DNA of 64,000 nt from Gerris lacustris (GCA_951217055.1 OX578277.1:102861511-102925510), one strand, 5' to 3'. Shown: positions 46,687-58,185, counted from the first letter of the stretch. Numbers and translations: made by a program. Notes: generated from the letters alone by a model not told the origin.

Positions 46687-47547
46687 CTTATTTCTCACAT
46701 AATTCAACACATATTTAACTGACACCCACAAGAATAAGTGTAATATTGAGGTAAGTAATAAATAGTTTATAATAAGAAATACAATTAGGGACTTGCCTAG
46801 CGTAATGCATGTTGATAGAGATAAATCTGAACTGAATGGAGCATGTAGTTGAATCGCAGCTAAATCACTATAACCGACAATAAGGCAAGCAATGTGGCAC
46901 ATAAAAGACATCCCGTGAAGTGTGTTCCTGAGATCGGGTATTATAGCGTAGACAATTAGAGTGGCCAATAGAAAAGGTATTGATACGAGCATGCCCCAGG
47001 GATAGACGGCGTATCTCTGGTCGTCATCATCGGCTTCCTCTTCAGTAAAACAACATAACGGCAAGTGCATCTTCTCTTTTTGAGAGTATTCCAAACAGAA
47101 CTGTCCTGGAGGAAGTACACCGATTGATGTACTTAAACTGCCATCTGGTAAAAGACTTTGGTAGTCAGTATCCCAGTAAGATGTTTCACAAGGGAATCCG
47201 GTGACTAGCGAATAATCACTTGGGTAGGGTCCGCCGTTGTAATTAGACAAATTAAAAGGGGTTTTGTCCGGTACACATGTCCGTGTCTTGTTTTCCGACG
47301 ATGAATAACCTTCCGGACAACATTTGAGAAAACACGGACGGAACTTACAAACGCACACGGTGTTATTTTCGTAGACATCTTTCTCCGAGTAGTTCCTATC
47401 TTCTAAAGGAAGGTTCGATATCGGTACACGGAAAAGATCATGACAAAATGGTTTTTCGGAATCTGTGCCAACTACCGCCGAGTCGGAAATATCGGCTGCC
47501 GCTACGTACGAAATACACGCGGCTATCACACCGAATACACAAATCAT
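46687..47547 (-). CDS. Methuselah-like GPCR, first coding exon (partial gene)
   Basis: This encodes the N-terminal 287 residues of a secretin-superfamily receptor of the Methuselah type, a cell-surface G-protein-coupled receptor. The chosen start, MICVFGVIAACISYVAAA, is a clean signal peptide; an in-frame upstream extension has no ATG. The ectodomain has the family's cysteine pattern (residues 35, 65, 67, 72, 76, 77, 91, 120, 151, 165, 166), including FLKCCPEGYSSSENKTRTCV and GQFCLEY, and four N-glycosylation sequons. Helices follow at about 180-202, 210-232 and 250-275, with Cys247 before TM3. The frame reaches a stop at 46639, but AAG|GTATGG at 46687/46686 is a good splice donor, so TM4-7 should lie on exons not seen here. 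A 5' fragment or pseudogene cannot be excluded. It is the only recognisable host gene in the window. Confidence 0.85.
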
Positions 47548-47976
47548 TGCTAGCGGGACCGCGGCAGTCCGATCACTGAGTCTGATACCCTCCACTCCGC
47601 TGTGAGATTCCCATTCAGTTCCCCACTCTGCCTCCCGAAAACCACACCTACCTCGATACACTACAAGAGCTTACAATCCACACACCGGATAAACAAACCA
47701 AATAACAAACATACAATAACCAAACATTTGTAAAATAAATAATACATTTTAAATTATCTATAACTTTAAAGACATAAGTTAAATAATTTGTTATCGAATT
47801 GTTCGTAGCACATTCCATCTGATAGCATCCAAATACTAAATTACATTGTAACTATCAGTCTGTCCATTTACTTCATTGATATAATTTATATTTTCATGAT
47901 TCTGACAATTATAATGCCAAAGGGCTATAAACATAACGGACCATTCACCATAATATAGAAACTGTTCAACCATTTT
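47548..47976 (-). promoter_or_regulatory. 5' flank of the Methuselah-like exon
   Basis: The frame stays open upstream to 47661 but without an ATG, so this is probably 5' UTR or an upstream intron boundary. A GAGGTAGGTG at about 47648-47657 on the minus strand could be a donor of an upstream non-coding exon. No TATA or initiator was assigned. Confidence 0.35.
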
Positions 47977-48588
47977 TTTTACTTTCTCATATAAAGAGAA
48001 AGTATTGTGATGGCGTGAAAATTCGATTTTGAGATTTTAATGGATTTCCACGTTTTAAGGTCCCCTGAGTCCAAAAAAGTGGTTTTTAAAAATTGTCTCT
48101 CGTCTGTGTGCGTCGTCTGTCATCTGAGCGCAGACGCCTGAAGCCTAAACTACTGGGCCGATTTTAACGAAATTTGGCATACATGTTCAGAATAATCATA
48201 CCCCGAGGCAAAATAGAGATATTAATTTTAGCTCCAAATTTGGGGGGCGCTATCCCCCGATAACATGGGAAAAAAAATATTTCTTGAAAACGGTTCCGAT
48301 GATTTTGATTAAAACATTCTAAAATGTAGTCCATTTAAATTCGAATCTAACGATATAAGCCGTTTTCCCGGGAAAAATCTAGTTCCTGAGAAAATAGCTT
48401 AAAACGTGGACGGTGATAGTCCGGGTTCGATTCCCTGTCCAGGAGAAGTTATTTTTATGATAAATTTTGATAAAATGTTCAATAATAATTAAATGTACAT
48501 ACAAAAACTAATAAATGAAAAACACTGGGCTAAGTAATTATGAACTCGTAATATGAGTAAGTTTTTCTGAGTTGTCTCGGACCGATTT
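47977..48588 (+). repeat. Interspersed family B, tandem unit 1
   Basis: Begins TTTTTACTTTCTCATATAAA + GAGAAAGTA (a hairpin start), then GGTCCCCTGAGTCC, GTCGTCTGTCATCTG, GTTTTCCCGGGAAAA (a palindrome), GGGTTCGATTCCCTG, and ends in GTTGTCTCGGACCGATTT. The GGGTTCGATTCCC motif is like a tRNA T-arm or pol III B box. Confidence 0.85.
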
Positions 48589-49205
48589 TTACTTTCTCAT
48601 ATAAAGAGAAAGTATTGTGATGACGCGAAAATTCGATTTTGAGATTTTGATGGATTTACACGTTTTGAGGTCCCCTGAGTCCGAAAAAGTGTTTTTTAAA
48701 AAATGTCTGTCTGTCGTCTGTCGTCTGTCGTCTGTGCAGACGCCTGGAGCCTAAACTACAGGGCAGATTTTGACGAAATTTGGCATACCTACATGTTCAG
48801 AAAAATCATACCCCGAGGCGAAATCGAGAAATGAATTTTAGCTCCAAATTTAGGGGCGCTGCTCACCAAAAACTCTAAAAAAACGTGAAAAAAAATTATT
48901 TCCCGAAAACGGTTCCGACGATTTTGATTAAAAAATTCTAAAATATAGTCCATTTAAATACGAATCCAACGATATAAGCCGTTTTCCCGGGAAAAATCTA
49001 GTTCCTGAGAAAAAATCTTAAAACGCGGACGGAGAGAGCCCGGGTTCGATTCCCCGCCCGGGAGAAGTTATTTTTATGATAAATTTTAATGAAATGCACA
49101 ATAATAATTAAATTTACATACGAAGACTAATAAATGGAATACACTGGGCTAAATAATTATGAACTCGTATATGAGAAAGTTTGTCTGAGTTGTCTCTGAC
49201 CGATT
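48589..49205 (+). repeat. Interspersed family B, tandem unit 2
   Basis: A head-to-tail copy of the previous unit with the same landmarks in the same order and GCCCGGGTTCGATTCCCCGC near 49026-49045. The direct junction at 48588/48589 has no spacer, so the family can exist as dimers. Confidence 0.85.
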
Positions 49206-49693
49206 TTTTTATTTATTCTTTTAATACTTTATATATTGGTTTATGTATATGTATGTACATAACCTTAAAATAAAATATTATATCAGTACATAATAAATCT
49301 AATTATATGATTCTATTTAAATATTATACGTTACGATACAATTAAAAATATAGCATAATTCAGTTTAAATACAACTTTTTCACTTATTGTTACTCTTTAA
49401 ATTTGCTTTCGCCTTATGCGCATGCGCAGCCAAGGACTCATACTAATACATAATAAAGTTTAACTCTATACAAGTAATAGGGTATTTTGTTTGTATTGGA
49501 GCAGTCTAGACTGGTCTGTCGCTGAACACAGAATGAAGGGTGAAGGCTGTAATAAAAAAGTTATTGATTGAGACTTAAGGCCTCCCTTGAACAAAGCCTG
49601 TAAACATTCTCCTTCAAGTCACTTACTAATCTATAGTCCAGTTTTTATTATTTTTTGTTGTTGACGACCCAAAAATTACTTTCACGCCTAAAA
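49206..49693. other. AT-rich spacer, no gene
   Basis: No exon or repeat boundary recognised. Confidence 0.4.
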
Positions 49694-50553
49694 TCTATAT
49701 ATATGTAAAACTAAGAGTGACAGTGACTGACTGATCAAAAATTCTCCTACTTCCCATTGACATAGATATTTAAAATTTGGTATATAGATAGAGTGTACCA
49801 TAAATAGAAAAGTGCTGCCATTTTGATTTCGATATATGTCCGCCATATTGAATTATAGCATCCATCTTGGATTTATTCATCAGTAATTCTCCTACTTCCC
49901 ATTGACATAGATATTTAAAATTTGGTATATAGATAGAGTGTACCATAAATAGAAAAGTGATGCCATTTTGATTTCGATATATGTCCGCCATATTGAATTA
50001 TAGCATCCATCTTGGATTTATTCATCAGTAATTCTCCTACTTTCCATTGACATTGAGATCTGAAATTTAGTTCATAGATAGAGTGTACCATAAATAGAAA
50101 AGTTCTGCCATTTTGATTTCGATATGTGGCCGCCATATTGAATTATAGCCACCATCTTGGATTTATTCATCAGTAATTCTCCTACTTCCCATTGACATAG
50201 AGATCTGAAATTTGGTACATAGATAGAGTGTACCATAAATAGATAAGTGCGGCCATTTTGCGTTAGATATATGGCCACCATATTTAATTATAGCCGCCAT
50301 CTTGGATTTAATCAGATACTATTATCTTAGCTTCCAGTGGATTTAAAGATCTTAAATTTGTTTCATAGAAAATTGAATGTAGAATAAAATAGAATAATTG
50401 AAAATGCAAAAAGAAAATAATATAAACTACTTTTACTAAAATACGAAATTATGTAACAATAAAGACATATTAATTATATTGTTTTAATTATTATTTACAC
50501 ACAGCGCCAACTTCTAGACGGATAAGGTGCGCGAAGCGCACCGATCCGGCTAG
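49694..50553 (+). mobile_element. Non-autonomous Helitron, copy 2
   Basis: Starts A|TCTATATATATGTAAAACTA (GAGTGACAGTGACTGACTGA follows) and ends in a perfect hairpin GGTGCGCGAAGCGCACC, GATCCGGCTAG|T. These are textbook Helitron termini (TC, 3' hairpin, CTAG, A/T target). It is related to 39050-39775. The interior is a roughly 145-157-bp tandem repeat (about four units, with CTCCTACTTCCCATTGACAT), which gives spurious repeated open frames. No Rep/helicase. Confidence 0.88.
49735..50320. repeat. 145-157-bp tandem units inside the Helitron
   Basis: TTCTCCTACTTCCCATTGAC, GAGTGTACCATAAATAGA, CGCCATATTGAATTATAG and CCATCTTGGATTTATTCATC recur in order at 145-bp and then 157-bp spacing. Internal copy-number expansion distinguishes this copy from 39050-39775. 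Confidence 0.85.
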
Positions 50554-50689
50554 TAATAATATATAATTAACGTCAAATAATTATCACCTGTCTTATTTAA
50601 TCATATGGACGTATGGATTTAAATAAAACGTTTTTACTATCCTTCTTACCCAACCCCATCTCTTCATAATGTTATAAATGGATCCGAAA

Positions 50690-51060
50690 ATCGGTCCGAG
50701 ACAACTCAGACAAACTTTCTCATATACGAGTTCATAATTACTTATCCCATTGTTTTCCATTAATTAGTTTTCGTATAGGTGCATTTAATCATTATTGAAC
50801 ATTTCATCGACATTAATAATAGTAGAAGTTATAAAAATAACTTCTACTCGGAGAGGACTCGAACCCGGTCTCTCTCCGTCCACGTTTAAACCTATTTTCT
50901 CAGGAACTAAATTTTTCCCGGGAAAACCGCTTATATCGTTAAATTCGTATTTAAATGGAATACATTTTAGAGTTTTTTTTTAAAATTAAAATCAGAACTG
51001 TTTTCGAGAAATAATTTTTGCGGGGTAGCGCTCATTTTTAAAATAAAATCATAATATAAC
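50690..51060 (-). repeat. Interspersed family B, reverse truncated copy
   Basis: On the minus strand the order is GTTTTCCCGGGAAAA, CGAGTCCTCTCCGAGTAGAAG and GTTGTCTCGGACCGATTTTC. This corresponds to the 3' half of the units at 47977-49205. The 5' half is missing. Confidence 0.75.
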
Positions 51061-51369
51061 TGGCCAGCTGATATTTCCTTTATTTTGACTCCATACAATT
51101 TTTAGGGATCCCGGAAATAAATTATTTGTATAAGGTAACCAAACAAGGGTCCATTGTGATCTCTGATTGATCTTCCCACAACTTCTGAGACTATGATGGT
51201 TCTTCCCCTGTATGGTATATCTTTTACCTTAATTATCATCTGGAAACTGACTGTTTATCGCCTTAACTATTAATGGTGAAGAAAATACTCACAAAACGCC
51301 ACTAGGTGGCACCTCTATCTCAAATTCACAAAAAATGGACTCTGATGGTTCTTCCCCTGTACCATATTC
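51061..51369. other. Spacer, no gene
   Basis: ATGGTTCTTCCCCTGTA occurs twice (about 51195-51211 and 51345-51361), a small direct repeat about 150 bp apart. No coding signal. Confidence 0.5.
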
Positions 51370-52249
51370 AAGTATTTTTTTTAGGGTTTCGTAGATCATC
51401 TTAGAGACCCTTATGCTGAGAATGATGTGTCTGTCTGTCCGTCGTACTTTGTTTAATATCTCCCGAACCGTTCACGCCACAGATGTGAAATTTAATTTAC
51501 TAGAGTAACGTTTTGACCCCACATAGGAAACATATTGAGTAGTTTTAAATGCACAAAAATATGCAAAGCTCAAAAAAAAGTATTCTTTTTTACTTTCTAG
51601 ATAAGTGTTAAATGAAAGCTACTTAAGAGTTCATTACAAAAAATATATAACATTTTATAACTACTGTGCTTTTTACCACCAAAATAACGAAAATAACGGG
51701 GGACGGGGAATTTACAATTTTCATAAATTACAGATTTTGTATGCTCAAATTGGCACAGATAGACAACATTTTTATTATATATGAATTTCGAGTAGGGTAT
51801 CAAATGAAAGTGAAGAGTAGATTAGAAATATAACTGGAATTGTATGACTATTGTGATTTTAGCCACCACAATATTGCGTTTTTAGCATCAAAATTTCACC
51901 TAAAAAAATCCTCCCCCCCCCCCCCCAACCCATAACGGCTAGTCCTAAAATTTGGAAATAATTCATGCAAACACCTTATGAAAATAGCCAGAAAAAAATT
52001 AAATTAACTTTTTATTATTACCGATAAAATCATTGTGACCCCGGGGGAATCGAACCAGGGACATCTACTCTACTTTCCTTACACTATTATTTTTTTTGTT
52101 TTCTTGAGACCTTCCATTTAAATTTGATTATTATTTTTTATTTTTTTTTACTTTCATATAGGGTGGCGGGATTGGGATATACTAAAATGTTATTTCAGCA
52201 TATAATAACGTATATGCCTAATACCTACGAAACCCTAAAAAAAGTACTT
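51370..52249. mobile_element. 880-bp element with AGGGTTTCGTAG inverted ends
   Basis: AAGTATTTTTTTTAGGGTTT + CGTAG at the left is inverted at the right as CTACGAAACCCTAAAAAAAG + TACTT. Internal landmarks are a GTCTGTCTGTCCGTCG run, a C-run at about 51912-51926 and AACGGCTAGTCC. A partial reverse copy is at 56755-57100, and another end-like motif lies near 52788. It has no coding capacity and the superfamily is undetermined. Confidence 0.65.
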
Positions 52250-52919
52250 GGATTTGTTACCCAGGACTAAATCTTAGATAACATAATCTGTTAATCTGTA
52301 AACTGGGTCAGATGATCTTTTATTTTCCATATAACCGAAAATGGATGAAAAATGACGATTATTTCGTGTGTCCTGATACATCAAAGAAAAAAAGAGCCTG
52401 TGGAGAATATACATACAGAGTGTTGACTTTTATATTTATAAATATACGTTGTTATGTTAACAAAACTATCGATAGAAGCAACTGATTATCTTTAAAAAAT
52501 TATGGTTAATATAAAGATAAATATAATGGTTAAAAAAGTAAAAAAAATCTATATAGAAACAACTGGCTATGTCTTAAGAAATAATAAAATAAAAGATGTA
52601 AATTAAAGTAAAGTTATAACAAAAAGTAATTTAGACCAGTTTGTAGAAAAAGTAGGTTTGAAACTGACACTGTTGACGCTACAATTAAACGGGTTAAGCT
52701 AAAAAAAGAATCTTATGGGAATTCCAAGAGACAGAGGTCTTGCAACTTTCTCCTGTATAAAAATAAAAATCACAGGGAAGTACTTGTGTCCAAGTACTTT
52801 TTAAGGTTTCGTAGATTATTTAGCATACACATAACTAATTTATAAAATAACATTATTTTATTTTCCCGTCCTGCTCTAAATAAAAAATATATATGTATAT
52901 AATATAAACAAATTTATGC
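52250..52919. other. AT-rich spacer
   Basis: Contains one element end-like motif (CAAGTACTTTTTAAGGTTTC near 52790). No gene. Confidence 0.4.
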
Positions 52920-53686
52920 GGAAGCCCCAAAAATCAAATAAAAAAAATTGAAGTGCCCCTGGTTCGATCCCCCAATGTGGAGGAAAATACACATGAAAAA
53001 ACTGTACATAACAACAATTAATGTAATCTTAAGAGCTTTTCAACGATATCCATCATAAAGGGTATTCAGTCCTTTGACCCCGTATTCATTATTGTACCCT
53101 GTTCCCTGTGCACCAAAATTTAAATTTCGAAAATTAGTGTAGACACTGATTTTTTCTTCCTTTAAAGGTCAAGTGTGCATTTTTTGATCGAGATCGGACT
53201 AAAACTATGGATTTGTATAAAGAACATACACACATACGTTGACTTTTAGATATATTTTTCCATTTACCCCCCTAAATGCACGTAAAAACAATTACTGCAC
53301 TCTTAAAGAGCTTTTCAACAGTATGCATCATGAAGGGTTTTCAATACTTTGGCATTTGTACCCCGTACCCCTGTGTACCAAAAATTAAATTTCGAACATT
53401 TGTAGACAGAGATCTTCCCCTTGCTTTGAAGGTCAAGTGCGCAAATTTTCATCGAGATCGAATTAAAACTGTTGATTTGTATAAAGAACATAAACACATT
53501 CACACATACGTTGACTTTTATAGATATAGATATACATTTTCATTTTACCCCCCTCCTAAATGAAAATATGACAAAAACGTACTTAACAACAATTAATGTA
53601 CTCTTCAGGGCCGGATTTTCAATTTTCGGGCCCCCCCGCGAAAAACTCCAATGGGCCCCCAACCTACCCAGGCCAGGTCCTATTCG

Positions 53687-53711
53687 GAAGGGGGGGGGGG
53701 GGGGGGAGGGA
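53687..53711 (+). repeat. G-run (about 18 G)
   Basis: A near-continuous G tract just inside the hAT left end. Similar runs occur at about 63449-63466 (G), 51912-51926 (C) and 63060-63074 (C). Such runs can form G-quadruplex-like structures and are prone to sequencing error. Confidence 0.85.
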
Positions 53712-53879
53712 GTTTACTGGCTAGTGTAGAATGGGAGTCCTACACTATCGACTATCGGTGAGCCTGGTGATGATCAAAGAGAGTAAGAAAACTACACACT
53801 ATACAACCTAATTTTACACGCACCGCATTCATTTTTCATCTCAAATTCGCTTTTGAACTACCTCGCCAAAGTTGACCGA

Positions 53880-54395
53880 TGTGGAAGACATGTTTATTTT
53901 AACAACGCTCGCGTAAACGTTCAAATGTAAAATTGAAATTTTTGGACGGGAAAAATTAACTTATTCTATTCAATGAGACATTCAACTTTTTTAAATTAAT
54001 TTTTTTTTAGTTAAATCAACACCGATACTGCTATGAAGTGTTAATGATGGCTAAATTTATAAAGCGGGCCTAAACGTTTAAAATAGAGAAAACTACGTTT
54101 TAACCAATATCTTACGTTCTAACGTAACGATTTTTATAACACGTCATACACAAAGTAATGTAAAGTAAAATTGAACAGGCATGTAAAATTTCAACCTGAT
54201 ACAAGCAGACGTTTTTGAATAGGGAAGAGATATATTTTATAATATTTTAAATTAGTAGGCCGGGTAGGGGAAAACAGCCCTGTTTCCCACCTACTACCAC
54301 CTTCCTTTTTAACTATATCAACTCATCATGATTAATTTTTTCTCAATATTCAATACATAAGTATTTATTGCAAGGCACTCGCTTCAATGATACAA
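53880..54395 (+). repeat. 430-bp interspersed repeat, copy 1
   Basis: Shares GAAGTG(A)TTAATGATGG, CCTAAACGTTTAAAATAGAG, ATCTTACGTTCTAAC, GGCATGTAAAATTTCAAC and CACTCGCTTCAATGATA-like landmarks, in order, with 57140-57630. It lies inside the hAT element, so it either belongs to that element or inserted into it. Confidence 0.75.
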
Positions 54396-54689
54396 ACAAT
54401 GTTTTTGTCTTAACTCCGCTAGGTACAAACAGTTAATTACTTTTAATTTTGTCTCTTTTCTTACTCTTCCATGTATAAGTAGTTAGCATCGTATATTTAG
54501 TAGTGTGAATTTATAATTTGTATATTTAATGAAAAGCGTAAAGAACTTCGTTCCTAACGGGTGTCCTGCGACGCCACACGTATTTTTTTTTTTAAAAAAG
54601 TGTCACGTTTTGTTTAAAAGTTGTGTCAACATGTTATATAAAGATGTAAGTTAAAAGTTAATGTAGATATGAGAAATAAAATTTTAAAA

Positions 54690-54790
54690 ATCGGTTAGGC
54701 CTGAAGATGCCTCAAAGGAGGTGAAATATAGCCAAAAACGGATTGACTTTGGTGTTATTAATGCCCTAAAGACCTAAATAAGAATCATAA
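54690..54790 (+). mobile_element. PLE-like terminal-repeat remnant
   Basis: GCCTGAAGATGCCTCAAAGG + AGGTGAAATATAGCC has the same architecture as the intact PLE arm (CTGAAGATG, short stem-loop, GAAA, T-rich sequence with TTGGTGTTATT). No RT was found nearby. Confidence 0.55.
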
Positions 54791-55081
54791 GCATAGTATG
54801 GAAATGAAGGGTAATATACTGCGAATACTCTCAAATAAATAATAATGCAATTTACCTCCTCACAACAACAACAATATTATACCGGGTGTCTTATAACTAC
54901 CCCCCCTTTCATATTAACTTTTGTAATATTTCAAATAAAATTTTTTTCAAGCTTATCCGAAAATGGGGTCTTAAATTTTTTTCGTTAGTCCTTTTCGAAG
55001 ATACCTATTTTATCGTTTAGGTAAAAAAAACTGAGCTGATTTGGTTATTATGTATAATGACCAGATATATGTATTATATAT

Positions 55082-55200
55082 CAGGGCCGCTGAGAGGATT
55101 TCCGGGCCCCAGGGCAAGTTAGCATCTGGACCCCTTTGAACAAACAACGGCTGGGGGTCCGGGGGTACTCCCCCGGAGAATTTTTTAAAATTTAAGTGCA
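55082..55200 (+). mobile_element. hAT-like terminus fragment
   Basis: CAGGGCCGCTGAGAGGATTT followed by CCGGGCCCCAGGGC and GGGGGTCCGGGGGTACTCCC. It resembles other CAGGGCCG ends in the window. No matching right end or 8-bp duplication was found, so it is probably truncated. Confidence 0.5.
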
Positions 55201-55539
55201 AAAAGATGAGTTTTAAGGATTTCTGAGGGCAAGTTTGTCCTTACAGGAAAAGAGGTTTGGCGCAGGGACGAATTTTGAAGTTTAACTAAGAAAAACACAA
55301 ATAATTAAGTTGTTTTGTAGCTGGCAAGCTTAAAAATTGTATTACAAGTAAAAAATGTAAAATTTATTAATATCAGTTAATATGATTTGCCAGTCAGTTT
55401 CTCTCCTTTAATTTAGCATTGACCATATTGAATAAGGTGAAAACATCACAAAAATCTAATAGTAACTAAATGAAACAAAAAATTTCAAACTTCCGTTTGA
55501 CTCATGACACGTTAGGAAAAATGTTAAGTTTATCACAAT

Positions 55540-55779
55540 CAGTGGCGTACCTAGAGCAGGGGGCCCTCGCCAAAAAAAATTATAATTGAAACATTTGCGT
55601 TCAGCACTGAATGGGGCCCCTTGACAAAGGTATATGAGTATAATTCCAGTTTAGATTTAATTATACTCTAAAGGGGCCCCCATCGACATTGCGGTACAAA
55701 GATAGTAGTTTCATGTTTTTTTGTGGGCCCCCTGGCACCGGGGACGTGCCCGCAATTCGGGCCCATAGCTACGCCACTG
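55540..55779. mobile_element. 240-bp hAT MITE nested in a larger hAT
   Basis: ATCACAAT is duplicated at 55532-55539 and 55780-55787. The ends are CAGTGGCGTACCTAG and, inverted, CAGTGGCGTAGCTAT. The interior is GC-rich (GGGGGCCC, GGGCCCC). Its position inside 53606-55902 makes it younger than that element. Confidence 0.9.
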
Positions 55780-56754
55780 ATCACAATATCCTTCTTGCCT
55801 TTTTTGTTGCAAAAAAACCTTTTTCTACATCTCTGACTGGGCCCCCCAGGACCGTGGGCCCCCCCGCACCGCGGGGGCTGGCGGTAGCTATATCCGGCCC
55901 TGGTACTCTTAAAGAGCTTTTTAACGATATGCATCATGAAGGGTATCCATTACTTTGACATTTGTACCCCGTACCTCTGTTTACCAAAATTTTAATTTCG
56001 GAAAATCATGTAGGCAGTGAACTTCACCTTGTTTGGAAGAAAAAGAGTGTAAAAATGCATCAAATTGGGAGAAAACTGTAGATTTGTATAAAAGACATTC
56101 ACTCATATAGATACTCTTCTTTTTATATATAGATATAGTTATATTTTCCATTTTACCCCCCTCCTAAATGAAAATATGACAAAACTACACATAACAACAA
56201 TTACTGTACTCCAAGAGCTTTTCAACGATATGCATCACGAAGGGTATTCATTACTTTGACCCCGTATTCATTACTTGTACCCCGTACACCTGTGTACCAA
56301 AATTTAAATTTCGAATATTCATGTAGACCTTGATTTTCCCCTTGCTTTGAAGATCAAGTGTACAAATTGTCATCGAGATCGGACTAAAACTGTAGATTTG
56401 TATAAAGAACAAATAAGATGTAGCTATATTTTTCCATTTTACCCTCCTCCTAAATGAAAATATGACAAAAGTGTACATAACAACAATTACTGTACTCTTA
56501 AAGAGCTTTTCAACGATATGCATCACGAAGGGTATTCATTACTTTGACCCCGTATTCATTACTTGTACCCCGTACCCCTGTGTACCAAAATTTAAATTTC
56601 GAAAATTCATGTAGACCTTGATTTTTTCCTTGCTTTGAAGGTCCAGTGTGCAAATTTTCATCAAAATCGGGCTAAAACTGTAGATTTGTATAAAGAACAA
56701 ACATACACACACACACACATACGTTGACTTTTATATATATAGATAATAGATAAT

Positions 56755-57100
56755 AGGACTAGCCGTTGTATAGGGTGGTTGGGGGAGAGGATTTCTATGG
56801 GGTATGTTATAACTATAATTTAAACCAATAAGTAGTGCAAAATTTAAATAAGTATTTATAAATTTGTAACCTTACTTTTCAGGAGCTTTCATTTGATACC
56901 CCACTCTAATTGCGCATGCGCATATTAAATGTTTAACTTCTCTATTTTTCCTATGTGTGGGTCAAAAAGTTGCGTCAGTATTTCAAATTTAACTTTTTAG
57001 CATCAACGGTTCGGATGATACGAACCTAAGAGTGACGGACGGACAGACACATCACCCTCGGCATATAAGGGTTTCGAGAAGCATCTACGAAACCCTAACA
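56755..57100 (-). repeat. Partial reverse copy of the AGGGTTTCGTAG element
   Basis: GGACTAGCCGTTGTATAGGG, GGTTGGGGGAGAGGATTT and GCATCTACGAAACCCTAA correspond, inverted, to landmarks of 51380-51945. It is truncated relative to that copy. Confidence 0.65.
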
Positions 57101-57139
57101 AAGACAACGAAACTATCTATCTCGTTTATACGGGGCCAA

Positions 57140-57630
57140 TTTTATAGGCAAATGGCCAAATGTAAAATTCACATCACCTACTCGGTGAGGCGAACATTTT
57201 TTGCAAATAAAAGTTTTTAGTAAAACTAACAGCGACACCTCTATGAAGTGATTGACTAGGGAAGATTGATAAAATTATTAAAGCAGACCTAAACGTTTAA
57301 AATAGAGAAAACATCGTTTTTACCGATATCTTACGTTCTAACTTTCCGATTTAAATAAAACTTCATGTACATCGTCTAAAGTACAATTGAAATGGGCATG
57401 TAAAATTTCAACTAGATACAAACAGAAGTTTTTGTGTAGTAGAGTAATACATGTTATAATATTGGAAAAAGAGATTTGTGATTAGTGGAATAGTAAGAAT
57501 GCAGAGTGCCTCCCCCACTACTAGACTCTCTATCACAAACATACTCTTTAACTATCAACTTATGATAATCTACTTTCTCAATATTCAATTCATATTTATT
57601 ACTTATACGCTCGCTTCAATGATAGAGCCA
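57140..57630 (+). repeat. 430-bp interspersed repeat, copy 2
   Basis: Same ordered landmarks as 53880-54395, outside any recognisable hAT element, so it is an independently dispersed family. Confidence 0.75.
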
Positions 57631-58185
57631 CGCGATGCCTAGTTTAATGCCAGTAAACTGCCTTTTGACAATTGTCTCGACAATTTTCATCGTGTAAAAC
57701 ATGCTTAAGAGTGGAATAGGGGCAAAGTAAAAAAGGAGGGGAATTGGTCCCAGACTGATAATGTTTGAAGCGAGCGTAACCAACCTTCTTAAGCCCCGTC
57801 CACACCGGACGCGCATTCGCAAACAGGGGTTTGTAAACGTTTGTCCTTGTTCCCAGTTATTTTTCATTATTTTCTTGTACACTACATCATAAAGTACTAA
57901 ATAAAACTATACTGCACTTGCATTAACTTTGTAATATTGTTTTATCAAAACGCGGTATAAGCGCCGGCTTATTTATTATCATTGGTGAGTTAGTAAAACA
58001 TGGCAATAGTAAAAGATGACGAAGAGTCTGGATGTCAAAAAAAAATTTCTCCTCGATCATCCCTGATTTTAGATTATTATTTCTAAAAAAATAAAATGAC
58101 AAAACATATGAACATTTTATACAGATAGAAATCTGTTCTTTTGATGGAAAAAAGATAAATATTAATGAAATATTTCGTCTTATGA
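57631..58185. other. Spacer, no gene
   Basis: Contains CCCCGTCCACACCGGACGCG at about 57794-57813, a motif related to the inverted repeat at 60409-60569. No exon. Confidence 0.45.

Larger units (their letters stand above)
53606..55902. mobile_element. 2.3-kb hAT-type element, TSD GTACTCTT
   Basis: GTACTCTT lies at 53598-53605 and 55903-55910 directly outside CAGGGCCGGATTTTC and ...ATATCCGGCCCTG. The 8-bp duplication and CAGGGCCGG ends identify hAT. The site is inside a tandem repeat whose other units show the uninterrupted GTACTCTTAAAGAG. The element is a mosaic: it includes a 430-bp repeat (53880-54395), a PLE-like remnant (about 54690-54790), a hAT end fragment (55082) and a nested MITE (55540-55779). 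No transposase ORF was recognised. Confidence 0.88.
52920..56760. repeat. About 290-bp tandem repeat, split by a hAT element
   Basis: The unit runs from a CCCCCCTCCTAAATGAAAAT-like start through ACAACAATTA.TGTACTCTT, AAAGAGCTTTTCAACGATAT, GTACCCCTGTGTACCAAAAT and GATTTGTATAAAGAACA to ACGTTGACTTTTA. Units start near 52960, 53270, 55900, 56210 and 56490. The fragment ending at 53605 and the one starting at 55903 are continuous once the hAT at 53606-55902 and one copy of its duplication are removed. Confidence 0.85.

Noticed and set aside
47548..47661. Upstream in-frame extension of the Methuselah-like exon
   Set aside because: The extension has no ATG, and the first ATG gives a perfect signal peptide. 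The upstream residues look like translated 5' UTR.
48410..49060. tRNA gene at GGGTTCGATTCCC
   Set aside because: Only the T-arm-like part is present. No A-box, anticodon arm or acceptor stem could be paired around it.
49770..50281. Three similar roughly 70-residue minus-strand frames
   Set aside because: They derive from the 145-157-bp tandem units inside a non-autonomous Helitron and have no Rep or helicase motif.
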